DNA from: Methylobacterium mesophilicum
GTDB taxonomy: Bacteria; Pseudomonadota; Alphaproteobacteria; Rhizobiales; Beijerinckiaceae
Length of the DNA stretch: 64,000 nucleotides
Direction of reading: 5' to 3'
NCBI RefSeq assembly: GCF_022179445.1
Contig: NZ_BPQU01000025.1
Location: forward strand, 1 to 64,000
In this document: in pieces, positions 42,507-49,229 of the stretch
Layout: every line of letters starts with the position of its first letter
Numbering within the stretch: the stretch's first letter is position 1
Notes under the pieces: generated by a model
Told to the model about the DNA's origin: nothing
Databases searched by the model: none
What the model saw: only the letters and a program-made list of their open reading frames with translations
Translations under genes and position numbers: made by a program

Positions 42507-43439
42507 ATGCGCATCGCCGTCATCGGTCAGCAGGACTTCGGCAAAGCCGTCCTGGAGGCGTTCCTGAAGCGCGGGGATACCGTGGCGGGCGTGTTCTGCG
42601 CGCCGGAGAAACCCGGTGCCAAGCCCGACGTGCTGAAGACCGCGGCGGAGGAGCACGGGCTGCCGGTGTTCCAGTTCCCCAGCCTGAAGAGCCCGGAGGC
42701 CGAGGAAGCGATGCGCGGCCTCGAGGCCGATATCGGCATCATGGCGTACGTGCTGCAATTCGCGCCGCAGAGCTTCGTGACGATCCCGAAGCACGGCACC
42801 ATCCAGTACCACCCCAGCCTGCTGCCGCGGTATCGCGGCCCGTCCTCGATCAACTGGCCGATCGCCAAGGGCGACCTTCAGACCGGGCTGACGATCTTCC
42901 GCCCCACCGACGGCCTCGATGAGGGCCCGGTCGTCCTGCAGAAGGTCTGCGAGATCGGCGGGGATGCGACCCTCGGGGACATCTACTTCAACAACTTGTT
43001 CCCAATGGGCGTGGACGCCATGCTGGAGGCGGCCGACCTCGTGGCGGCCGGCCAGCATATCGAGATCGACCAGGACGAGGACGCGGCGAGCTACGAGGGT
43101 TGGTTCCGCACCGCCGAGGCCGAGATCCGCTGGTCCGCCCATGCCGAGCAGATCTACAACCTGATCCGCGCCGCGAACCCGGCCCCGGGCGCCTGGACCA
43201 CCCTCGCGGGCAAGAAGCTGCAGATCTTCGACGCGCGCCTGCACCCGGTCCGCCGCCTGGGCGACGTGAAGGGCAAGCCGGGCGAGATCATTGCCGTGGA
43301 TGACGACGGGTTCAGCGTCTGCGCGCAGGGTGGCCGGATCGAAGTCCGGAAGGTCAAGCCGGAGGACGGCAAGAAGGTCTCGGCCGCCGAGTTCGCCGCA
43401 TCCGGCAGCATCGCGGTCGGCCAGTTTCTCGGACGCTGA
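42507..43439 (+). CDS. Stand-alone formyltetrahydrofolate hydrolase/formyltransferase domain (ALDH1L1 N-terminal type)
   Basis: 310 aa. The N-terminal formyl-transferase domain (1-~200) closely follows the N-terminal half of 10-formylTHF dehydrogenase: MRIAVIGQ, 'HGTIQYHPSLLPRYRG', 'SSINWPIAKGD', 'TDGLDEGPVVLQK'. Catalytic His102 and Asp138 keep that family's spacing of 36. A C-terminal barrel has 'YNLIRAANPAPGAWTTLAGKKL'. The aldehyde dehydrogenase part is absent. Position 120 bp after frc suggests use of formyl-CoA- or formate-derived one-carbon units; activity (hydrolase or formyl transfer) is not decidable. Confidence 0.85.
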   Translation: MRIAVIGQQDFGKAVLEAFLKRGDTVAGVFCAPEKPGAKPDVLKTAAEEHGLPVFQFPSLKSPEAEEAMRGLEADIGIMAYVLQFAPQSFVTIPKHGTIQYHPSLLPRYRGPSSINWPIAKGDLQTGLTIFRPTDGLDEGPVVLQKVCEIGGDATLGDIYFNNLFPMGVDAMLEAADLVAAGQHIEIDQDEDAASYEGWFRTAEAEIRWSAHAEQIYNLIRAANPAPGAWTTLAGKKLQIFDARLHPVRRLGDVKGKPGEIIAVDDDGFSVCAQGGRIEVRKVKPEDGKKVSAAEFAASGSIAVGQFLGR

Positions 43440-43460
43440 CCGCCGGCCGCGACCCCAACA

Positions 43461-44111
43461 TCAGTCGGCGGCGTTCAGCCCGTAGCCGCGGAAGCGCTCG
43501 ACGGTGCCGGCGATCTCGTGGTCGGACAGGACGTTCGGAGCCCCGACCTGGAGCGCCACGGCGTATTGCCAGCACAGGGTCTCCAGCTCGACGGCCAGCC
43601 ACACGGCCTTCTCCAGGCTTCCGCCGGCGGCGATCATGCCGTGGTTTGCCAAGAGGCAGACGTTTCGGCCTTCGAGGGCGGCGAGCGCCAGTTCCGACAG
43701 CTCCGCGGTGCCGTAGGGCGCGTAGGGGGCGCAGCGCACGTTCGGTCCGCCGAAGGCCGCGATCATGTAGTGGACCGCCGGGATCTGCCGTCCGCAGAGG
43801 GCGAAGGCGGTGCAGTGGATCGGGTGCGCGTGGACGACGGCGCCCATCTCGGGCCGCGCCGCGAGGATATCCCGGTGGAAGCGCCATTCCGAGGACGGCT
43901 TGAGCCCCGTCGGGTGGGTCCCGTCGAGCGCCATCGGCACGATGTCGTCCGGGCCCATGCGCGCCGTCGGCACCCCCGAGGGCGTGATCAGCAGGCCGTC
44001 GCGGAACCGCACCGAGACGTTGCCCGAGGTGCCTCGGTTCAGGCCCTGCGCGTCGAGATCCCGCGCCGCCGCGACGACACCCTCGCGCGCGATCCGTTCG
44101 TCCTTGTCCAT
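43461..44111 (-). CDS. Class II aldolase/adducin family protein
   Basis: 216 aa. FucA/AraD-like: 'RGTSGNVSVRF' (phosphate loop), 'LITPSGVP', 'KPSSEWRFHRDI' (active-site Glu), Zn ligands in 'VVHAHPIHC' and 'LANHGMI'. The family cleaves or epimerises sugar phosphates or acts on related hydroxy acids. It converges on the formyltransferase gene and sits between it and oxlT, with a strong terminator separating it from oxlT. Substrate unknown. Confidence 0.88.
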   Translation of the reverse strand: MDKDERIAREGVVAAARDLDAQGLNRGTSGNVSVRFRDGLLITPSGVPTARMGPDDIVPMALDGTHPTGLKPSSEWRFHRDILAARPEMGAVVHAHPIHCTAFALCGRQIPAVHYMIAAFGGPNVRCAPYAPYGTAELSELALAALEGRNVCLLANHGMIAAGGSLEKAVWLAVELETLCWQYAVALQVGAPNVLSDHEIAGTVERFRGYGLNAAD

Positions 44112-44148
44112 GCCCGGTCTCCGGTTGCAGCCGGCATCCGGTACGCAT

Positions 44149-44183
44149 GAAGGCCCGGCGCCGTAAAGCGGCGCCGGGCCTTC
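44149..44183 (-). terminator. Strong terminator after oxlT
   Basis: GAAGGCCCGGCGCCG / CGGCGCCGGGCCTTC, a perfect 15-bp stem with a TAAAG loop, just beyond the oxlT stop and before the aldolase start. It should isolate the two genes. Confidence 0.8.
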
Positions 44184-44202
44184 GAGCTGACGGGCGCTGG
44201 CG

Positions 44203-45480
44203 TTACTGAGCCAGCACCGGTGCCAGGTTCGCCTGCGGGGCCTTGGTGTAGGCGGCGCGCATCGGCTTGAGGACGAACAGGGCCAGGAGCGCCGCCAGGA
44301 TGTTGAGACCGGCCGCCACCAGGAACACCGTGTACCAGCTTCCGGTCATGGTCGTCAGCACGCTGGTATAGGGCACGATCAGGGCCGCGGTGCCTTTGGC
44401 CGTGTAGAGCAGGCCGGCATTGGTCGCCGCGTATTTCGACCCGAAGGTGTCGCCGCAGGTCGCCGGGAACAGCGAGTAGATCTCACCCCAGGCGAAGAAC
44501 ACCAGGCCGGTGAGCAGCACGAAGGCGATCGGGTTCTCGCCGAACTGGCTCAGCGCGTAGATGCCCAGGCCCTCGATGGCGAAGGCGATGAACATCGTGT
44601 TCTCGCGGCCGATATGGTCCGAGATCCAACCGAAGAACGGCCGTGTCACGCCGTTGAGCACCCGGTCCAGCGTCGCCGCGAAGGTGAGCGCCGGCAGCGT
44701 GATCCCGAGCAGCGAGACCGGGACGTCGGCGATCTTGAAGTCCTTGGCGATCGGGCCGAGCTGCGCGGTGGCCATCAGGCCGCCGGCGGCCATCATGACG
44801 AACATCGCGTACATCACCCAGAAGATCGGGGTGCGCACCATCTCGCCCGGCTTGAAGTCGCGCTTGGACTGGCTGACCCGGGCGACGTCCGGGACCTGGC
44901 CCTTGGCCGGCGAGCGCAGGAACAGGGCGACCAGCATCACGATCAGGCCCTGGCCGATGCCGAAGTAGAAGAACGCGGCCTCGTAGCCCTGGGACTTGAT
45001 CATCGCCTGGATCGGCACGACGGTCAGTGCCGACCCGGCGCCGAAACCCATCGCGGTGATGCCCGCGGCGAGACCGCGACGGTCCGGGAACCACTTGAGC
45101 GAGTTGCCGACGCAGGTGCCGTAGACCGCCCCGGCGCCGGTGCCGCCGATCGCGGCCGCCACGTAGAGCATCGTCAGCGTCTCGGCGTAGGAGTTCATCA
45201 CCCAGGCGATGCCGCAGAGCAGGCCGCCGAACAGGGTGACGATCCGCGGACCGTACTTGTCCACGAACCAGCCTTCGATCGGGACCAGCCAGGTCTCGGT
45301 GACGACGAACAGCGTGAACGCGACCTGGATCGCGGCGCGATCCCAGCCGTGACGCTCCTGCATCGGGTTCACGAAGAAGGTCCAGCCGTACTGCATGTTG
45401 GCGATCATGCACATGCAGACGACGCCGAATGCGAGCTGCAGCCATCGGCCCGCCCCAACCGGTTTGCGAATCTCGGACAT
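44203..45480 (-). CDS. oxlT: Oxalate/formate antiporter OxlT-like (MFS)
   Basis: 425 aa, twelve membrane segments. Both substrate-pairing basic residues of OxlT are present: R280 in 'NGVTRPFFGWISD' (R272 in Oxalobacter) and K362 in 'YTAKGTAALIVPY' (K355). It imports oxalate in exchange for formate, fitting Frc. Transcribed toward the terminator at 44149; its upstream gap (45481-45967) holds two inverted repeats and the divergent GntR gene. Confidence 0.9.
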   Translation of the reverse strand: MSEIRKPVGAGRWLQLAFGVVCMCMIANMQYGWTFFVNPMQERHGWDRAAIQVAFTLFVVTETWLVPIEGWFVDKYGPRIVTLFGGLLCGIAWVMNSYAETLTMLYVAAAIGGTGAGAVYGTCVGNSLKWFPDRRGLAAGITAMGFGAGSALTVVPIQAMIKSQGYEAAFFYFGIGQGLIVMLVALFLRSPAKGQVPDVARVSQSKRDFKPGEMVRTPIFWVMYAMFVMMAAGGLMATAQLGPIAKDFKIADVPVSLLGITLPALTFAATLDRVLNGVTRPFFGWISDHIGRENTMFIAFAIEGLGIYALSQFGENPIAFVLLTGLVFFAWGEIYSLFPATCGDTFGSKYAATNAGLLYTAKGTAALIVPYTSVLTTMTGSWYTVFLVAAGLNILAALLALFVLKPMRAAYTKAPQANLAPVLAQ

Positions 45481-45595
45481 ACGCTTCCCTCCTGGCTGGA
45501 TTTATTATTCTGTATCTGATCCCGGCTGTGTTTATGCCCGGACACGGCCGCCCTTGTCAGAACAAAGCGAACGGCATGCTTTGAAAAATTCTTGA

Positions 45596-45622
45596 CCGAC
45601 AGACAAACGAAAACTCTGTCGG
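45596..45622. promoter_or_regulatory. Inverted repeat CCGACAGA-N11-TCTGTCGG
   Basis: Perfect 8-bp arms at 45596-45603 and 45615-45622 in the oxlT/GntR divergent gap. The A-rich 11-bp spacer and position about 115 bp upstream of oxlT suggest an operator; a TTGACC hexamer overlaps the left arm. Confidence 0.45.
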
Positions 45623-45662
45623 CATCGTCGCCAACCGTCGCACCCCGTCACCGAATACATGC

Positions 45663-45679
45663 TGGTGTACGGTATGCCA
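45663..45679. promoter_or_regulatory. Candidate GntR/FCD operator TGGTGTAC-G-GTATGCCA
   Basis: Two 8-bp arms match the inverted pattern TGGYRTAC (six of eight identical after inversion) around one base. It lies in the divergent gap between oxlT and the GntR gene. FCD-type GntR proteins bind short palindromes with GTnnAC-like cores. A similar half-site is at 40837. Confidence 0.45.
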
Positions 45680-45967
45680 GACGGATGGTGCTGGCGGCGG
45701 GAGATTCTGTCAATCGATCCTGCACAAAAATACACGAATATGCCGCTGGATTAACGTGGGGCTTCGTTCGTGCGGGACGAATTCGGAATTACCCTTCCGG
45801 ATATTGCTCCGTGCTGGGGCGGAGGCCGGATCGCATACGGGACCAAGGGTCTGTGGGTCGGCTCGTAATTGACTAGGATCGGGAAAAGGTTTGGGTTAGT
45901 TCGTTTTACGAGCGCACGACAGAGAACACGTGCGAGACAATATGGGCATGGACCGGCTGGACGAGGC

Positions 45968-46660
45968 ATGTCGAACTCAGAACCGTTGAGCGTTAAACCG
46001 ATCGTCGCCAGCTCCAGTCTACGGACCTTGGCTTATGAAGCGCTCAAGACTGCTATAACCAACATGGATATCTACGGGCGGCCCGATGAGGTGCGGCTCG
46101 ATGAGCGGAAACTGTCGCAGGACCTCGGGGTCAGCCGAACGCCCGTGCGCGAGGCGCTCACCGTGCTGGAGCAGGAGGGCTTCGTCCGGTCCGAGGCCCG
46201 TCGCGGCGTGTTCGTCATCAAGAAGAACAAGAGTGAGATCGTCGGCATGATCCACGCCTGGACGGCGCTGGAGAGCATGGCGGCCCGGCTCGCCTGCACC
46301 CGGGCCACCGACGCGCAGCTCCGTGCGCTGCGCGAGTCATTCCCGGAATTCTATGAAGGCCAGCCGTCCGAGCACATCGACGAGTATTCGGACGCCAACA
46401 TCCGCTTCCATCAGCGGATCATCGCACTCGGACATTGCGAGCCGATCGCCGAACTCACCAGCAATCTGCTGATGCATGTGCGGGGGATTCGCAGCACCGC
46501 GCTGCGGCAGGGCGACCGCGCGCAGCATTCGATCCGCGAGCATGTGGCGATCATCGCCGCGCTGGAGGCTCGGAACGCCGACACGGCCGAGCGGCTCGTG
46601 CGCGAGCACGGTCTGGGGCTCGCTCAGCACGTCGATACCTACGGTGATTATCTGGACTGA
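45968..46660 (+). CDS. GntR-family (FCD) regulator
   Basis: 230 aa from ATG 45968. Winged HTH 'KLSQDLGVSRTPVREALTVLEQEGFV' (~55-85) is followed by an FCD helical effector domain with His/Asp positions ('IRFHQRII', 'LLMHVRGI', 'REHVAII') for metal or carboxylate binding. Organic acids are common effectors, so oxalate, formate or glyoxylate is plausible. Divergent from oxlT; likely regulates the module and itself. Confidence 0.9.
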   Translation: MSNSEPLSVKPIVASSSLRTLAYEALKTAITNMDIYGRPDEVRLDERKLSQDLGVSRTPVREALTVLEQEGFVRSEARRGVFVIKKNKSEIVGMIHAWTALESMAARLACTRATDAQLRALRESFPEFYEGQPSEHIDEYSDANIRFHQRIIALGHCEPIAELTSNLLMHVRGIRSTALRQGDRAQHSIREHVAIIAALEARNADTAERLVREHGLGLAQHVDTYGDYLD

Positions 46661-47220
46661 GGATTCGCGACCGGGCGATGAAGCGCGGTCGAATGGTGTC
46701 CGCCGTCCATGAGGCTGCTTGACCGGTCATTCCCGTTTTCGCCCTCATCCCAAGGCGACGGAGTGAAGCGGAGGCCTCGAAGGGAACCGTCCAGCCTGCC
46801 GCGCGATCCCTGGCGGCCTCCTTCGAGGCTGCTGCGCAGCATCTCAGGATGAGGGGACAGGTTGGGGTCTCCGCCGGTAGAACGTTCATTCGACGGCGAT
46901 CGTGCGGTCAGACAGGCTCTGAGCAGTCTCTTCGAGCATTGATTATCGAACGCGCGTTCTGGCAGGGCCGATTGCGTCGGATCACACAGCAATCCGATTG
47001 CAGTGCAACATACGCCTATTCAACCGGCCCAATTCGGTACCTCGCACGCGGAGCGGCCGACGCCGCGATCGACGTTGAGCGGTGTCTTTCAGCGAGCGAT
47101 CGCGTCATGCGCTCCTGACATAATTGGCATTCGGTATTTGGAATACCAGTTTGCGCTGCGACATGGCATTTCATGCATCGCACCATCCAGTGTCCAGCCG
47201 AGCCGTACCGGAGCCGTCCG
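46661..47220. other. Intergenic stretch with one palindromic repeat
   Basis: 560 bp after the GntR gene. 46742-46855 is a palindromic repeat. From ~46860 to 47160 composition is less GC-rich, with a TCGGAT-N9-ATCCGA inverted repeat near 46977-46997. No gene supported. Confidence 0.45.
46742..46855. repeat. ~114-bp palindromic intergenic repeat
   Basis: Ends CCTCATCC and GGATGAGG are inverted. The inside reads 'gaggcctcgaaggg' and 'ggcctccttcgaggct', which are mutually complementary. I recall similar units recurring between genes in Methylobacterium, but no second copy lies in this window. Confidence 0.5.
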
Positions 47221-47373
47221 ATGATCGCCAACTTCCTCGTCGTGTTCACCGCCTTCGCCGCCTGCCAGGCCCTCCTGGCCGTCAAGCTCGCGGACGTGCT
47301 GAGCCCGACTTCCGATGCCGGCAAGCCCGCCGCTCAGCAGACCCGCCAGGACGGCGCTGTCAGCCTCGCCTGA
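47221..47373 (+). CDS. Small single-span protein
   Basis: 50 aa from ATG 47221: MIANFLVVFTAFAACQALLA hydrophobic start, then a polar tail 'LSPTSDAGKPAAQQ'. Could be a membrane peptide or an exported peptide. An upstream in-frame Met at 47173 is less likely. Not recognised; support is modest. Confidence 0.4.
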   Translation: MIANFLVVFTAFAACQALLAVKLADVLSPTSDAGKPAAQQTRQDGAVSLA

Positions 47374-47415
47374 ACACTGATTTTTCAGCGTCTACACGCC
47401 GGGAGACTGCGTAGG

Positions 47416-47463
47416 GTTAACACTTCGCTCAAAGGTTTCCGTTAGCGTCAACACATCGTTGAC
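47416..47463. promoter_or_regulatory. Direct repeat with palindrome before the HD-GYP gene
   Basis: GTTAACACTTCG (47416) and GTCAACACATCG (47447) are near-identical and 31 bp apart, about three helical turns. The second forms the palindrome GTCAAC-ACATC-GTTGAC (47447-47463). Position just before the HD-GYP start suggests a regulator site. Confidence 0.4.
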
Positions 47464-47487
47464 CATGCGGACCGGGGAGCAACCGCG

Positions 47488-48561
47488 TTGGCCCTCGGCA
47501 TACAAGCGCAGACCACGAACAACCCGTTCGTGCTGTTGATTTCGGATCGCCCGACCGAACGGGCGGCCCTGGAGCGCGCCATCGCGCTGGTCATGGATTG
47601 CCGGGCGGTCGCCGCTGGGTCGGCGATTCCGCCGGGGCGCCCGCACCTTATCATCCTGGACCTGCATCCCGCACAGGCCGCGGCGCTCGAGCCGGCGCTG
47701 ACCCATCGAGGCCGGCCGGTCCCACGCCTGGTCCTGGTCCGCGGCGAGCCGCTCAAGTCCGCGCCGCATCTTCGGCAACTGCCCGCCGCCGCACCGCGCC
47801 AGGTCGTGCTGGCCAACGTCTTCGCCATGATCGAGGCGGTGACGCGCTCGAGGGAAACCCGCATGCAGCGCCTCGTCGGCCGGGTCACGGATGCCACCGG
47901 GATCGTGGCCGAGCTGTTCGACAGTGCGGCGCTCGGGGCGGGCCTGCAGCGCGCCGATGTCGAGCGCGGGACCGAGCTGGTCCTGGCCGCCGTCTCGGAA
48001 GCCGGCATCACGGCCTGGCTCGCCGAAGTCTGGCGCCACGATGTCGGCGTCTACCAGCACACGCTCGGGGTCGCGGGTCACGCCGCCAGCTTCGGCGCGC
48101 AGATCGGCTTGAGCCGGATCGATCTCGCCCGCCTCGTGCGATCCGCCCTCCTCCACGACATCGGCAAATCGCGGATCCCTTCGGAAATCCTGAACAAGCC
48201 GGGCCATCTCGATCCGGAAGAGTTACGGCTGATGCAGCGCCATCCCGTGATCGGCGCCGACCTGCTGCGGGCACAGGGCGGCTTCGAGGACGAGGTGATC
48301 GACGTCGTCCTGCACCATCACGAACGGCTCGACGGCGCCGGCTACCCGGACAGGCTCTCCGGCCGGGCGATCTCCGATCTGGTGCGGATCGTGGCGATCT
48401 GCGACGTGTTCTCGGCGCTGACGGAGCGCCGCGCCTACCGGAAGCCGGCCAGCCCCGCCGAGGCGCTGGCGATCATGGTCGATGGGATTGGCCATCTGGA
48501 TCCCGATCTCCTGCGCGTGTTCGCACCGGTCATGCTCGGGGGTGACGCACTCGCCGCCTGA
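47488..48561 (+). CDS. HD-GYP domain phosphodiesterase with degenerate receiver
   Basis: 357 aa from TTG 47488, with GGGGAG ten bases before. N-terminal ~1-120 resembles a receiver fold ('FVLLISDRPTERAALERAI', 'LIILDLH') but the acidic pocket is incomplete, so phosphorylation is doubtful. C-terminal HD-GYP (~185-345): H223-D224 in LLHDIGKSRIP and HHERLDGAGYP (277-287). It should hydrolyse cyclic di-GMP or a related dinucleotide. Solitary. Confidence 0.85.
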   Translation: MALGIQAQTTNNPFVLLISDRPTERAALERAIALVMDCRAVAAGSAIPPGRPHLIILDLHPAQAAALEPALTHRGRPVPRLVLVRGEPLKSAPHLRQLPAAAPRQVVLANVFAMIEAVTRSRETRMQRLVGRVTDATGIVAELFDSAALGAGLQRADVERGTELVLAAVSEAGITAWLAEVWRHDVGVYQHTLGVAGHAASFGAQIGLSRIDLARLVRSALLHDIGKSRIPSEILNKPGHLDPEELRLMQRHPVIGADLLRAQGGFEDEVIDVVLHHHERLDGAGYPDRLSGRAISDLVRIVAICDVFSALTERRAYRKPASPAEALAIMVDGIGHLDPDLLRVFAPVMLGGDALAA

Positions 48562-48678
48562 GGCCCGTGGCCTTGGTGACACGGTCGGCCTATTGCGCCT
48601 GCGGGCGCCTTCGAGCGCCGCGCTTTCGCCGCAACCGGTCCCGAGGGAGACGCATCCCTCCCGGAACCGCGATCGACC

Positions 48679-49173
48679 GTGTCCAAAGCTCTCCTTCCCC
48701 TCGCCGCGGCCCTGGCGCTGGCACTTGCTGGCTGCGGCGGCCTGTCCTTCACGCCCGAGCCCAGTGTCGAGAACGTGACCCATACCGCGATCCTCGATGA
48801 GGTCGCGGCGGCGGCCGCAATCTCGGCCTATCGGGTCCAGCACGGATTGAGCCCGGTCGTCGTCGATGGCGGCCTGGTGAAGGCGGCCGCGTTCCAGGCC
48901 GGCAACAACGCGCGCAACGGCCAGCTCAGCCACGATGTCGGCGGCAGCTTCACGTCGCGGATGGCCTCGGCCGGCCTGGCGAAGTCCTACGCGGCGGAGA
49001 ATCTCAGCGCCGGCTCGGAGACCTTCGAGCAGGTGCTGGCGCGCTGGAAAGCGAGTTCCGAGCATAACAAGAACATGCTGCTCCCCCAGATCCGCCGGAT
49101 CGGCATCGCCCGGGTCGATGCGCCCAACACCCGCTACAAGCGGTTCTGGGCCCTGGTGATGGCCGGAAGCTGA
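48679..49173 (+). CDS. CAP-domain (SCP/PR1-like) lipoprotein
   Basis: 164 aa from GTG 48679. Signal peptide with lipobox LALAGC (Cys19). CAP domain: 'ISAYRVQHGLSPVVVDGGLVKAA', 'GQLSHDVGGSF', 'AAENLSAG', and a second half with 'W-ASSEHNKNMLLPQIRRIG'. Bacterial CAP proteins are secreted and mostly of unknown function; some bind sterols or lipids or cleave peptides. Followed by recJ on the opposite strand. Confidence 0.87.
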   Translation: MSKALLPLAAALALALAGCGGLSFTPEPSVENVTHTAILDEVAAAAAISAYRVQHGLSPVVVDGGLVKAAAFQAGNNARNGQLSHDVGGSFTSRMASAGLAKSYAAENLSAGSETFEQVLARWKASSEHNKNMLLPQIRRIGIARVDAPNTRYKRFWALVMAGS

Positions 49174-49192
49174 GCGTTCGGCGCACCGTCGA

Positions 49193-49228
49193 TTTCCGGA
49201 AGCCGGCGGCCAACTTTCGGAACGATGC
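49193..49228. repeat. Hairpin repeat, second copy
   Basis: TTTCCGGAAG...CTTTCGGAACGATGC: the right half is identical to 932-977, the left arm diverged and the outer GCATCG arm is missing. It lies between two convergent genes and touches the recJ stop, so it may serve as a terminator. Confidence 0.55.
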
Positions 49229-49229
49229 C

